A DNA stretch of 64,000 bases from JADMIH01 sp036399775 (GTDB taxonomy: Bacteria > Chloroflexota > Chloroflexia > QHBQ01 > JADMIH01), in the NCBI GenBank assembly GCA_036399775.1, contig DASWMJ010000041.1, positions 9,003 through 73,002 on the forward strand. Direction: 5' to 3'. Position 1 is the first letter of the stretch. The number at the start of each line of letters is the position of its first letter. The notes beneath the pieces were generated by a model. That model was not told the origin of the DNA and searched no databases. It saw only the letters and a program-made list of their open reading frames with translations. The position numbers and the translations under genes are program-made. Shown here piece by piece: positions 1-8,695 of the stretch.

Positions 1-3000
1 CCCAACGTAGGAGGGAATTGGCGGACCAGAGTGCCCCGTCGCGGCCGATCAAGCCGCCGTAGCCGCCGTAGCCCACCTCCCCTTCTGGCGGACGCAGGGG
101 GAGGCCAGTGTCGCCGTCAAGAAGGTCGAAGATCCTGCCGCCATTGCTATGGCCAGGGATGCCGATACCACTGACCCACACGTCGTTGTTCGCGTCCACC
201 GAGACGTGCCGGGTGCCAGACGAGCTGACGCGTGCGTAGTGCCTGATGCATTCGTCTTGGGCGGTCGCGACGCCACCGTTGGTATCCGTCTCGCCCACGT
301 TGGTCCAGGGGAGGATGTTACCGAGGCCGGTAGACGTCTCAATCACGTGATCGCCATTGCGGTCCACGCAGCCGCCGTTCTCGAGCAAACCGATGTGGAT
401 GACGCTATTGCCATCGCGGTTGCTCGCCCAAACGCCGCCGTTGTGCTCCACCGTGGTGCGCGATGGGTTTTTCGGCTGCCCAACGTAGGCCGGTGGCGGC
501 CCGGCGGGTGTATTTGGCGAACTCCAATATTCGCCCAGCACGTCGCCCGTATCGGTATCGATCTTGACGATGGTGCCCCTGCCCGAAACGGCCACCCAGA
601 GATACTTCAGCGGGCGAGGGGTATCCACGAGCTGTAGTTGATCCTGCACATGATGCCCGGCGTGGATGTACGAGCCTTCGTCAAAGTCGGCATTCGTAGT
701 AAAGACCTTCAGGAGCGGTTGGCACGTCGGTGAGCTGGTCGCTGTCGCGGTGGGCGCTACAGTGTGGGTAGCGGCCGGCGTGGGTGAAACAGTGTGGGTG
801 GCGGCCGGCGTGGCTGAAGGGGTCACCAGGCAGCCGGGCGGGGGCACCGACAGGCCGTTAACGGTCAGGATGTAGTTGGAGCAGCCGGAGCCTGGGTTGA
901 CCTCGTTGACCACCACCTGGAACACAACCTGGGCCGGAACCATGAAGGAGTAGCTCTTCACCGGGTTGGGGCTGTCACCGATGTCGCCCAGGTAGGTCTG
1001 GCAGATGTTGGCCGGGTCGAAGTGCAGATAGGCCGTACTCTGGAGGGTGCGGTTGCCCACGCAGTCCCCGGCGTCAAGTTCGACCGTCACGCACACCTTC
1101 TCGCAGCAGTTGTGGAAGGTGTAGACATCGTAGTGGCGTGAGGTGGTGTCGAACACGGCGCAGGGCTGGGGCATATTGCAGATGCTCGCCGGGTCTTCGC
1201 GGTAGAGGCGGCCAAGCTGCGTTCCGTCGCTGGCGGTGATCGCCCCCGCGTTGACGATAGGCGTGCCGAGTGGACACGGCGTGGACTCCGGCACTGCGGT
1301 GGCCGTCGGCGTGGTAGTTGGCTTGCACTTACCGGCGCCGCCCGCGTCGTAGATGTCCCGTATCTCCAGCTTGGTCAGGGGGCGGTCGAAGAATTCCACC
1401 TCATCGAGGTCGCCGGCGAACCGGAAGTTCGACAGGTGGTCTCGCCCGAACCACAGGGCGGCCGGATTACTGAGGTCGCCATCGCGCACCGGGGCGGTCC
1501 AGACCGCGCAGGCGGACGTGCCATCTACACACAGCAGTACCCGGAAGTCGGGATTGCGCTGCACGGTTACCGCGACCAGGTGCCACTGGTCATCAGCGAT
1601 GCCAGCGCCATCCATGATGTAGTCACTCACTCCGCTGGCGTCGGCAAGCTGGAGACCCGGCTTGCCGTTGTCGAGGAAGAGGGCGTAGCCGACCGGCCCC
1701 GAGCCGCGCTTGTCAATGAAGACGCGTCTGCCGCTGCCCTGGGTGGTGCGGATCCAGGTGTCAATGCTGAAGCCGCCCGTGCCGGGGTTGAAAGCCAGGC
1801 TGGCGGGCACCTCGACGTAGTCGTCAACGCCGTCGAAGCGCAGCGCGAAATCTACCTTACCGGGGATGGGCTGGGGGCCGTTGATATGGTTGCCATGGGC
1901 CGCGCCAGCGATGTCATAGGCGATGGGCGTGCCGGCCTGCTCGTCTAGCGGATACCAGGCGATGAGTTGCGTTGGCGCCGGGGTGCAGGTCACCGAAGCC
2001 GTGGCGCTTGCCGCGGTCGGCTGCGTCGTCGGCGTCAGTGTCGGCAGTGCTGGGGTATTGGTGTGCGTCGGCAGCGCTGGGGTGTTGGTGTGCGTCGGCG
2101 TGAGCTCCAGTGGGACCTGGCCACAACGTGAGAACTCCGAGGTGTTGCCGCCCGGGTCGGTGGCGGTCATGGTGATGAACCAGCCAGGAGGAGGTTGGGG
2201 GGAGGGGGCATATTGGAAGCTGATATCATTGCCGAGGGTTGTCACGCTGGTTCTGCCGAGGAACAACTGCCCCTCGCCATGATTCGATGAGTCGCAAGTG
2301 GGACTGGCAAAGAATTCGATGACGTAGCTCGTGTTAGCCGTGCTGTTAAGTGTGCCTACGATTACGCCGCCGATTACGCTCGTCAAGACAGGGAAATTTT
2401 GTAGATAATTGGAGCCGTCATCGGGGTCGTTGAGGTCGTTCAGTGTCACTCTATCGAAGCCCTTCAAGCTAATGCCCAGGCCAACATTGGAGTAGATAGA
2501 GTTGGATAGGATGGCATTACGATAGCTGGGTCCAGACGTGATTTCCACCCCCGCGCCGCCATACGGTCCAGTACCATTATTAGCAATGAGGTTGCCCTCG
2601 CCAGCGCCGGTGCCCCCAATCAAGAGGTCGGACGCCCAATTCACATAGATGCCCTCCTCCCCGTTGCCCAGGGGATCGCCGGCCGCATTGGCACCAATGT
2701 AGTTGCCCTGCACCCGGTTGCCCGGTGCAAGGGCGGAATTAATCATGATACCGCGTCCGTTGTTGCCGGAGATGATGTTGCGCGCCCCGGCGGCCGGTCC
2801 GCCGATTGTGATGTCGAATGCTCCGGCAGTGATGTAAACGCCCCGATTGTTGGCCAACGCATTGATGCCATGGCGGTCGGTGCCGATGTAGTTGCCTTGC
2901 ACCACGATGTTTGATGTGTCAATGTCGGAGATGCCGATGCCAATGTTGTTGCCGGAAATCAGGTTGCGCGCGCAGGGAGATGTCCCGCCGATCACGGAGC

Positions 3001-3652
3001 CGGACAGATGGGTGAGGTAAACGCCGGCGAAGCCGTTACCCCGGGCTTGAGTCCCGCTCGGATCAGTGCCGATAAAGTTACCCTCAACGGTGTTGTTGCC
3101 GGCGTTCCACATATTGATCCCGACACGAGTAGCGCGGTTGACCATCAGGCCCCGTACAGTAAGGCCGCCGGCCTGGCTGAACAGAAGATCGCTGTTTGCC
3201 GAGAGTCCCGAACCATCCAACTCGATCAGCAGGACGGCGTCATTGCCGCTCTCGAGCGTGTTACAACGCGCGCCGGATTGGCTGTAACCGTCGATCACCA
3301 CAGGGTAAATGATTGGTGGCAGGCCCGACCCCGTGACGTTGATCGTAAAACTCGGGCCGGGCAGGGCGAAGTTGATGATGTCTGTGCTGCTGTTGGCGTT
3401 GGCGTTGTTGAGCGCCCCGCGTAAGGTACAGTCGTCGGCGGCGTCCGTACACGCCGTGAGGTTCGTGTCGAGGTTGGTATCAACGATGTAGGTGGCGGCC
3501 GGGGCCTGAGGCCCACGGGCGCGGTCCAGTGCTTCAAGACTGCCAAGCCCGCTAGCCGCCGCGGCAAAGGTCTGTGTGTTCGAAGCACTCAGGCCTAGGA
3601 CCAGAAGCATCACCAAGACGGTAGCCACATGTGACCAATTAAGTCGGTTCAT
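1..3652 (-). CDS. Large secreted multidomain protein: beta-helix, LamG and beta-propeller (3' end outside window)
   Basis: Reading the minus strand from an ATG at 3652 gives one unbroken frame of about 1217 codons that leaves the window without a stop. RBS AAGGAAGG lies just upstream. In order: signal peptide (about residues 1-32, ending in Phe-Ala-Ala); a CSLREA-like segment (CTDAADDCTLRGALNNANA); a right-handed beta-helix with repeated QGNYIGT and NLISGNN turns (about 100-390); a segment ending GGNTSEFS; a Thr/Pro linker with near-identical PTHTNTPALPT copies (about 515-550); a LamG/concanavalin-like domain beginning LIAWYPLDEQ and containing RFDGVDDYVEV (about 560-770); a Cys-rich domain of unknown type; a second Thr/Pro linker (about 940-970); and a virginiamycin-B-lyase-like propeller with WVAVSGRGTIVKID and VWASNRDGNSV. 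Probably cell-surface or extracellular, with a carbohydrate-binding or adhesive role; no catalytic residue was identified. Confidence 0.85.
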   Translation of the reverse strand, partial: MNRLNWSHVATVLVMLLVLGLSASNTQTFAAAASGLGSLEALDRARGPQAPAATYIVDTNLDTNLTACTDAADDCTLRGALNNANANSSTDIINFALPGPSFTINVTGSGLPPIIYPVVIDGYSQSGARCNTLESGNDAVLLIELDGSGLSANSDLLFSQAGGLTVRGLMVNRATRVGINMWNAGNNTVEGNFIGTDPSGTQARGNGFAGVYLTHLSGSVIGGTSPCARNLISGNNIGIGISDIDTSNIVVQGNYIGTDRHGINALANNRGVYITAGAFDITIGGPAAGARNIISGNNGRGIMINSALAPGNRVQGNYIGANAAGDPLGNGEEGIYVNWASDLLIGGTGAGEGNLIANNGTGPYGGAGVEITSGPSYRNAILSNSIYSNVGLGISLKGFDRVTLNDLNDPDDGSNYLQNFPVLTSVIGGVIVGTLNSTANTSYVIEFFASPTCDSSNHGEGQLFLGRTSVTTLGNDISFQYAPSPQPPPGWFITMTATDPGGNTSEFSRCGQVPLELTPTHTNTPALPTHTNTPALPTLTPTTQPTAASATASVTCTPAPTQLIAWYPLDEQAGTPIAYDIAGAAHGNHINGPQPIPGKVDFALRFDGVDDYVEVPASLAFNPGTGGFSIDTWIRTTQGSGRRVFIDKRGSGPVGYALFLDNGKPGLQLADASGVSDYIMDGAGIADDQWHLVAVTVQRNPDFRVLLCVDGTSACAVWTAPVRDGDLSNPAALWFGRDHLSNFRFAGDLDEVEFFDRPLTKLEIRDIYDAGGAGKCKPTTTPTATAVPESTPCPLGTPIVNAGAITASDGTQLGRLYREDPASICNMPQPCAVFDTTSRHYDVYTFHNCCEKVCVTVELDAGDCVGNRTLQSTAYLHFDPANICQTYLGDIGDSPNPVKSYSFMVPAQVVFQVVVNEVNPGSGCSNYILTVNGLSVPPPGCLVTPSATPAATHTVSPTPAATHTVAPTATATSSPTCQPLLKVFTTNADFDEGSYIHAGHHVQDQLQLVDTPRPLKYLWVAVSGRGTIVKIDTDTGDVLGEYWSSPNTPAGPPPAYVGQPKNPSRTTVEHNGGVWASNRDGNSVIHIGLLENGGCVDRNGDHVIETSTGLGNILPWTNVGETDTNGGVATAQDECIRHYARVSSSGTRHVSVDANNDVWVSGIGIPGHSNGGRIFDLLDGDTGLPLRPPEGEVGYGGYGGLIGRDGALWSANSLLRW

Positions 3653-3721
3653 AGGATCCCTTCCTTGATTGAGCCAGAAAACGACACTTTATTGAGTTTC
3701 CTTAATATCAATAGTTGCCAC

Positions 3722-3753
3722 TGTAGTACAACGCTATTGTAGTACGACGCTAT
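3722..3753. repeat. Tandem 16-bp direct repeat (two units)
   Basis: TGTAGTACAACGCTAT is followed directly by TGTAGTACGACGCTAT, differing at one base. It lies 70-100 bp upstream of the start of the large secreted protein gene, where an operator could sit, but no bound regulator can be named. Confidence 0.7.
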
Positions 3754-3788
3754 TATGGCACTCAGGCCGGGGGTGTGCATCGGTGGTA

Positions 3789-3851
3789 GCCGCCATCTTT
3801 GTGGCGGCTACCCGCCAAGAGATGGCGGGTGCCCGCCACAAAGATGGCGGG
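3789..3851. repeat. Long inverted repeat (29-bp arms, 5-nt loop)
   Basis: Arms at 3789-3817 and 3823-3851 pair almost perfectly around the loop AGAGA. Each arm itself contains the GCCGCCATCTTTGTGGCGG motif. No T-tract follows on either strand, so it resembles a REP-type palindrome more than a simple terminator. Confidence 0.8.
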
Positions 3852-3888
3852 TCTACGCGGGTGATTGGATAGTCAGGGGGCTATTCCA

Positions 3889-3997
3889 GGTAGTGTTGCA
3901 ACAATCGCTTGGTTAGGGATGAAGCTGCCAAGTGTAGTAATTTCTTGCTCTAAAAGCCATTGCATATGGTAGGTCCGACAATTGTTGCAACACTACC
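3889..3997. mobile_element. MITE-like element with 17-bp terminal inverted repeats
   Basis: GGTAGTGTTGCAACAAT at 3889-3905 is the exact reverse complement of 3981-3997. The 75 bp between the arms have no coding capacity. Size and ends fit a miniature transposable element, but no clear target-site duplication is visible. The TAGTGTNGCA core resembles TAGTGTCGCA at the putative IS end near 63885, so a shared transposase is possible (inference). Confidence 0.5.
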
Positions 3998-4048
3998 ATC
4001 GAGGCGACTACGCATCGAACTCGACAAAAATCGACAGGTGTGAGCTTA

Positions 4049-4117
4049 CGTACGTTTTCGCCCTCCTAAATGGAATCACCCAATTTTCCCGTACGTTTTC
4101 GCCCTCCTAGATGGAAT
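4049..4117. repeat. Two 28-bp direct repeats upstream of the rpmI promoter
   Basis: CGTACGTTTTCGCCCTCCTA followed by A/G-ATGGAAT occurs at 4049-4076 and 4090-4117 with one mismatch and a 13-bp gap. The repeats end about 80 bp before the -35 box of the ribosomal protein operon. They may be regulatory or simply duplicated DNA. Confidence 0.7.
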
Positions 4118-4195
4118 TTTCGCCTTTTTCACCCGCAGTTTTCGCGTTTCTTGGGCTTTTCGCTTCGCCTTCTCAACTATTTAACCCAGTCTCGG

Positions 4196-4224
4196 TTGCA
4201 ATGCGCGGGCAGATGTGTTATAAT
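4196..4224 (+). promoter_or_regulatory. Sigma-70-type promoter of rpmI-rplT
   Basis: TTGCAA at 4196-4201 and a perfect TATAAT at 4219-4224 are separated by 17 bp. A small hairpin (ACCTG/CAGGT, about 4236-4253) lies in the leader before rpmI, where L20 autoregulation acts in other bacteria; that role here is inference. Confidence 0.8.
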
Positions 4225-4292
4225 TTTCGGCTGTGACCTGTTCATGGCAGGTTCTAAGACACATAATTAATGGGACAGGAGAAAGAGTCTCG

Positions 4293-4496
4293 ATGCCAAA
4301 GATGAAGACCCATAAGGGAGCGGCCAGGCGCTTCAAGATAACCGGCACGGGCAAGATCATGCGCACCAAGCACATGAAGAGCCACTTTCGCCGCAGGAAG
4401 TCGCCGCGTGTGAAGCGCATGCTAGACCGTATGCTCCCGCTCGACCCCACCCAGGAACGGAACGTAAGAAGGCTGCTGCCCAACGGCCTGAAGTAG
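4293..4496 (+). CDS. rpmI: 50S ribosomal protein bL35
   Basis: The 67-residue protein starts MPKMKTHKGAARRFK and carries the basic KHMKSHFRRRKSPRVKRML core typical of bL35, a small protein of the large ribosomal subunit. The ATG at 4293 is chosen because AGGAGAAAG precedes it and the family begins with this peptide; upstream in-frame codons are leader. It is followed 71 bp later by rplT, the usual order. The third usual member, infC, is not present upstream; instead repeats and a promoter lie there, so initiation factor IF3 must be encoded elsewhere. Confidence 0.97.
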   Translation: MPKMKTHKGAARRFKITGTGKIMRTKHMKSHFRRRKSPRVKRMLDRMLPLDPTQERNVRRLLPNGLK

Positions 4497-4567
4497 CCGA
4501 CATTTTCGGCTGAATCGCATAGCGCTAGAGGCGCGGGGGATGCGCCCTTACAGGAGAAAAGAGAGAA

Positions 4568-5071
4568 ATGCCACGAGTTAAGAGGGGAATTACACGCCAC
4601 CGCAGGCATGTAAAGATTCTAAAGGCCGCGTCCGGGTTTAGAGGCACGCGCAGCCGCCTGTTCAGGTTCGCCAACCAGATCGTCATGAAGTCGCGCGCCT
4701 ACCAGTACCGCGACCGCCGCACACGCAAGCGCGACATGCGCAAGCTCTGGATCACGCGCATCAACGCCGCCGCACGCATGGGTGGCCTTTCTTACAGCCG
4801 CTTCATCTCCGGCCTGGCGACCGCCGGGGTGACACTCGACCGCAAGGCGCTGGCCGACCTGGCAGTACGCGATAGCGCCGCTTTCGCCCAGTTGGTTATG
4901 GTGGCAGGCGGAAAGCCCGTTGCCGCACCACTCGTGCAGCACGTAATGGATGGGGCGATTGCCAGCGCCGAGGAAATGGCCGAAGTGCCTGCCCTCCCCG
5001 CGGCAGGCGAGACCACCGCAGACGACGCTACTACCGACGACAGCACCGCCGGCGACGCGAGCGAAGCGTAG
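4568..5071 (+). CDS. rplT: 50S ribosomal protein bL20 with acidic C-terminal extension
   Basis: Residues 1-117 form canonical bL20: MPRVKRGITRHRRHVKILK, GFRGTRSRLFRFANQ, RDRRTRKRDMRKLWITRINA and GLSYSRFI. It binds 23S rRNA early in large-subunit assembly and represses its own operon in several bacteria. At 167 residues it is about 45-50 longer than usual; the extra C-terminus is rich in Ala, Glu, Asp and Thr and probably unstructured. RBS AGGAG lies 12 nt upstream. Co-transcribed with rpmI; a hairpin at 5097-5130 ends the unit. Confidence 0.97.
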   Translation: MPRVKRGITRHRRHVKILKAASGFRGTRSRLFRFANQIVMKSRAYQYRDRRTRKRDMRKLWITRINAAARMGGLSYSRFISGLATAGVTLDRKALADLAVRDSAAFAQLVMVAGGKPVAAPLVQHVMDGAIASAEEMAEVPALPAAGETTADDATTDDSTAGDASEA

Positions 5072-5096
5072 CCGTCCGACAAGTTCAGAATGGTAT

Positions 5097-5130
5097 AATG
5101 GCGGCTACTCCCACCGAGAGCCGCCATTTT
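5097..5130 (+). terminator. Probable intrinsic terminator after rplT
   Basis: AATGGCGGCT (5097-5106) pairs with AGCCGCCATT (5119-5128) and is followed by a short T run. The T-tract is weak, so some read-through into the methyltransferase gene is possible. Confidence 0.6.
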
Positions 5131-5188
5131 GCGTAGTCCAGGTAAACATGACCCTACGCATCACCATAGCGCATGAAAATAGCATCAG

Positions 5189-5230
5189 ACCCTAACCCCT
5201 AACCCCTGACCCCTGATCCCTGATCCCTAA
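5189..5230. repeat. Heptamer tandem array (CCCTAAC/CCCTGAC/CCCTGAT)
   Basis: Six consecutive 7-bp units, each CCCTNAY-like, end a few bases before the start codon of the next gene. It is the first of many heptamer arrays in the window. Confidence 0.9.
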
Positions 5231-5233
5231 GCT

Positions 5234-6085
5234 ATGATAGATAGCCCAGCCAATTTTTCGATCAAAGCAATGCGGGCGCTCGCCACGTCGAAGGGGAGGC
5301 GCGAGCAACATCTGTTCTTGGTGGAAGGCGTGCGAGCGGTAGAAGATGCTCTGCGCGCCAGGTTCGAGCCGGAAGCGGTATTGTATAATGGCGACTTGCT
5401 GAAAAGGACGGAGCGTGGCGCGGCTCTCCTTCGCCTTCTCTTATCGCAGGAAAAAGCGAGCCGTGTCCGGTTAGTGCTAGAAGCCAGCGAGCGCGCACTT
5501 GAAGCGGCCAGCGACACCCAGCACCCACAAGGCATCGTAGCGGCCTTCCCCATGATTGAATGGCCTCCGCCTCAGCCGCAACGTGCGCCGCCTCTGCTGC
5601 TGGTCTGTGACGCCCTACAAGACCCCGGCAACCTCGGCACGATCTTGAGGGCTGCCGAGGCGGCGGGCGTACATGCCGTGTGGCTCAGCCCTGGGTGTGT
5701 GGACCCGTACAACCCGAAGGTAGTCAGGGCGGCAATGGGCGCGCACTTCCGGCTGCCCATCTTCGCGGAGATTGCCTGGGAAGTACTCCCGGCGCAACTA
5801 GCAAGCCTCCACCCAACCGGGATAGGGCTATTCGCGGCGGACGCGGGGGCCGCGACGCCCTACGATGCCGTAGACTGGACCCAGCCCGCTTCCCTTATCG
5901 TATCGAATGAAGCACACGGGCTAAGCCGGGAGGCACGGCAGCTTGCGGAGCAGCACGGCGGCCTCATCTCCATCCCGATGGCGGGCGGCACCGAATCGCT
6001 CAACGCAGCTATGTCGGCGGCGATTATCCTCTTCGAAGCAGCCCGCCAGCGTCGCGCCATAGCAATTATGAAACGGCATGGATGA
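5234..6085 (+). CDS. TrmH/SpoU-family RNA 2'-O-methyltransferase
   Basis: 283 residues. An N-terminal substrate-binding domain (FLVEGVRAVEDAL near residue 35) precedes the SPOUT methyltransferase fold. SPOUT motifs are visible: DALQDPGNLGTILRAAEAAG (about 125-145), SNEAHGLS (about 223) and IPMAGGTESLNAAMSAAI (about 245-262), the knotted SAM site. Such enzymes methylate ribose in 23S rRNA or tRNA; the exact nucleotide cannot be told. The start ATG sits directly behind a heptamer array and has no clear RBS. Its end overlaps the next gene by 8 bp, so the two are translationally coupled. Confidence 0.9.
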   Translation: MIDSPANFSIKAMRALATSKGRREQHLFLVEGVRAVEDALRARFEPEAVLYNGDLLKRTERGAALLRLLLSQEKASRVRLVLEASERALEAASDTQHPQGIVAAFPMIEWPPPQPQRAPPLLLVCDALQDPGNLGTILRAAEAAGVHAVWLSPGCVDPYNPKVVRAAMGAHFRLPIFAEIAWEVLPAQLASLHPTGIGLFAADAGAATPYDAVDWTQPASLIVSNEAHGLSREARQLAEQHGGLISIPMAGGTESLNAAMSAAIILFEAARQRRAIAIMKRHG

Positions 6086-6752
6086 TAACTCAGCCAACGT
6101 AAAATGCGTCTGGGTGCTGGCGTCGGCTCCTCATGCCGATCCCCAACTGCCACTCAGGTGGGCACCCGCCGCAGATAGGATAGTCGCTGCCGATGGCGGC
6201 ATGTTCCTGGCCTCGCGCCTGGGCATCACGCCTGATGTCGTAGTGGGCGACCTCGACAGCTACGACCCTGCTCTTATAGCCGATCTGCTCGCCTCCGGAG
6301 TAGAAGTCAGGCGATACCAGCACCACCTCAAGATGGAAACCGACACCGAGCTTGCTATGCTGGCAGCCCTGGAATGGCACCCTGAGATCGTAATCCTCCT
6401 GGGCGGCATAGGCGGCAGGCTGGACCACAGCCTCGCGAACATCCTCCTCTTGACGCACCCCCAGCTAGCTCCAATAGACATAAGAATCATTGACGGCAAC
6501 CAGCAAGTCTCCCTGGCGAAGCCAGGCAGGTGGAACGACATCGCGGGCGATAAAGGCGACACAGTTACCCTGCTACCGCTAAAGGGAGAAGCGCAAGGAG
6601 TACGCACCGAGGGCCTGCATTGGCCTCTCTATGGCGAGACGCTACCGCCTGGGCGCGGGCGCGGCGTCAGCAACCTCATTGATGAGCCTGGGGCGCGCGT
6701 GTGGGTGGAGGTCGGCCAACTTCTGATTGTTGTGCTGCATGGGCCTGGTTGA
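6078..6752 (+). CDS. thiN: Thiamine pyrophosphokinase
   Basis: 224 residues, the usual family length. It transfers pyrophosphate from ATP to thiamine, giving thiamine diphosphate. Diagnostic motifs: AADGGMFLASRLGI, GDLDS, KMETDTELA, LGGIGGRLDHSLAN and a C-terminal RGVSNLI segment. The first ATG overlaps the end of the methyltransferase gene. It is convergent, with only 15 bp between stops, to the thiamine-precursor transporter operon, so both thiamine functions sit together, although only the transporter operon has the riboswitch. Confidence 0.93.
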   Translation: MDDNSANVKCVWVLASAPHADPQLPLRWAPAADRIVAADGGMFLASRLGITPDVVVGDLDSYDPALIADLLASGVEVRRYQHHLKMETDTELAMLAALEWHPEIVILLGGIGGRLDHSLANILLLTHPQLAPIDIRIIDGNQQVSLAKPGRWNDIAGDKGDTVTLLPLKGEAQGVRTEGLHWPLYGETLPPGRGRGVSNLIDEPGARVWVEVGQLLIVVLHGPG

Positions 6753-6767
6753 CCCTGATCCGTCTCC

Positions 6768-7820
6768 CTATTTGGGCAAATAGTCGTTGGTAAATAGCTC
6801 CGCGTACTCAATCTCTTCGGGCTTTACCGCCTTACCCTCCGAGGTCTGGAGAACACCACTCGAGGCGATAAACTTCGGGTAGTTGGTCCAATAATCCAGG
6901 CTTTGCAGCCCCCAGTGTGGCTGTCTGCCCTTGAAGTGAGGGGCGAGGTACTCCTGGCTCTGGCGCGGAAGGGTCGCATCGGCAAAGGTGCCTGCGGGCG
7001 CTGCCTTTACCAGCAGGTCTGCGGCCTCCGCCGGGTTGCTCGCGCCATACTCGTAACCCTGGGACGTGGCGGCGAGGAATCGGCGCGCCACGTCGGGGTT
7101 CTTCTCAAGGAAACCTGTGTTAGCGATTATCACCGGCGTATAGTAGTCGGGCACGCCGTAGTCTTTGATGGGGAAAGTGTTCAGCTCCACCCCATCCAGC
7201 TTCGCCTGGATGCCCTCCCAACCCTCGTATATCCACACGAAATCGGCCTGGCCTGCCGCCAGCGCCTGGTAACCAAAGAGATTTGCCGTGATGTTTTGGA
7301 ACGTGCCCTTCTCCGCGCCCGCGTTCTTCAGTACCGCCTTGAGCACAGGCTCTTCGTATGCCGCGCCAAACCCGGCGTATCTTTTACCCTCAAGTTTCGC
7401 CGGGTCGTCCAACCCTGAGCTTTTGAGGGTAGCCAGCGCCGACGTATTCGTTTGCAGGATAGCCGCCACCGACTTCACCGGCAGCTTGTTGACATAATCA
7501 ATCACCACCCCCTCGGCGAAGCTCACGCCGAAGTCGGCCTGCCCGGTGCCGACGAGCGTATCTGGAGTGTTCGCGTCGGAGTAGGGCAAGACTTCTAAGT
7601 CTATCCCTTGCTCCTTGTACCACCCCTTCTCCATAGCCACGTAGATGCCCGTGTGGTTGGTGTTCGGCGTCCAATCGAGAGCAAAGCGCACCTTGTCGCT
7701 CGTTCCCGCCGTGCCCTGCGGGGAGGGGACTGCCGGTGTCCCGGCCTGCCTCGTGCCGCAACCGCCTACCAACATGCTCCCGATGAGCACGCCTAAAATC
7801 GTTAGAGTAATTCGCTTCAC
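6768..7820 (-). CDS. thiY: ABC transporter substrate-binding lipoprotein for thiamine pyrimidine precursor (ThiY-like)
   Basis: 350 residues from a GTG at 7820, preceded by GGAGGG. Upstream in-frame codons are the shadow of the permease gene. A lipoprotein signal ends LVGGC, placing it on the outer membrane face. The NMT1/THI5-like domain begins with RFALDWTPNTNHTGIYVA, the hallmark of HMP-precursor binders, followed by GQADFGVSFAEG. The GTG overlaps the permease stop by 4 bp (GTGA). Operon position behind a TPP riboswitch supports uptake of a formylaminopyrimidine or hydroxymethylpyrimidine rather than an alkanesulfonate or nitrate. Confidence 0.9.
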   Translation of the reverse strand: MKRITLTILGVLIGSMLVGGCGTRQAGTPAVPSPQGTAGTSDKVRFALDWTPNTNHTGIYVAMEKGWYKEQGIDLEVLPYSDANTPDTLVGTGQADFGVSFAEGVVIDYVNKLPVKSVAAILQTNTSALATLKSSGLDDPAKLEGKRYAGFGAAYEEPVLKAVLKNAGAEKGTFQNITANLFGYQALAAGQADFVWIYEGWEGIQAKLDGVELNTFPIKDYGVPDYYTPVIIANTGFLEKNPDVARRFLAATSQGYEYGASNPAEAADLLVKAAPAGTFADATLPRQSQEYLAPHFKGRQPHWGLQSLDYWTNYPKFIASSGVLQTSEGKAVKPEEIEYAELFTNDYLPK

Positions 7821-8695
7821 GTATTTTTCCCTCCTAAAACACTCTCCGTAGCGGGCCTTTCCTGCGCCCTGATAGATAAGGTGGGCGGCTCCACTACAGT
7901 CTGGAAATCTCTTGTTTTCCGACTTGCGAAGTACCAGGGTATAGCCAGTCGCTCCGCAAGCGACACAAGCACGAACAGACCAATACTCAAGGCTGAAATT
8001 ACCAGTATGGCGGCGAAGACCAGCGCGACCTGGTAGGAGTGCTGCGCGCGCTGCATGAATATGCCCAGGCCCCATTGCGCGCCTACGTACTCGCCCCACA
8101 CCGCACCTATGACGCTGTACGTGATAGCGATTCGCACGCCTGAGAAGAGCGACGGCAGCGCGCCCGGAAAGCGCACGTACCTGAATATCGCCCACTTGCC
8201 CGCGCCGAACGTGCGAAAGAGTCTCACAAGCTCCGGGTCCGTTGACCGGAAGCCGTCCGCGCCCGCCACCACTATAGGGAAGAAGCAGACCAGGGCCACA
8301 ATCAACACTTTCGGCAGCAGCCCAAACCCAAACCAGAGCACCATCAGAGGCGCGATGGCCAGCAGAGGTATCGTCTGAGATACCACCAGCAGAGGATAGA
8401 TCGCCCCACGCAGCAACGGGCTGAGGTCTATCAGCACGGCGAAACTGAAGCCCAACAGGAGCGCCAGGGCGAACCCTATGGCGGTTTCGAGCAAGGTCTG
8501 CCACGTATGCGGGGCCAGTATCCCTGCATTGCCGAAGAGCGCGCCCACAATGCGCGTAGGGGCAGGCAGCAGGCGCTCGCCACCGGGCACGCCGCCCAGC
8601 GCCAGCCGCGAATAGGCTTCCCATGCGGCAAGGATGAGGGCCAGGGCAATCGCGGGCGGCATGAGCGTGCGAAGTGTGCTCCTTAGTGGCACCAT
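7817..8695 (-). CDS. thiX: ABC transporter permease of the thiamine-precursor system (ThiX-like)
   Basis: 292 residues with about six membrane segments, beginning MPPAIALALILAAWEAYSRL. A BPD_transp_1 signature with the EAA-like loop (FRTFGAGKWAIFRYVRFPG near residue 168) contacts the ATPase. The ATG overlaps the ATPase stop by one base (TGATG) and the stop overlaps the binding-protein GTG, so the three genes are tightly coupled. The family also includes SsuC/TauC permeases; the riboswitch and the THI5-like binding protein decide the substrate call. Confidence 0.9.
   Translation of the reverse strand: MVPLRSTLRTLMPPAIALALILAAWEAYSRLALGGVPGGERLLPAPTRIVGALFGNAGILAPHTWQTLLETAIGFALALLLGFSFAVLIDLSPLLRGAIYPLLVVSQTIPLLAIAPLMVLWFGFGLLPKVLIVALVCFFPIVVAGADGFRSTDPELVRLFRTFGAGKWAIFRYVRFPGALPSLFSGVRIAITYSVIGAVWGEYVGAQWGLGIFMQRAQHSYQVALVFAAILVISALSIGLFVLVSLAERLAIPWYFASRKTRDFQTVVEPPTLSIRAQERPATESVLGGKNT

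Noticed and set aside
3789..3997. Prophage or integron attachment site
   Set aside because: Inverted repeats without integrase or phage genes; tRNA-Gly is far away and intact.
5188..5230. Telomere-like CCCTAA repeats
   Set aside because: The units are heptamers of mixed sequence within a bacterial gene cluster, not a chromosome end.
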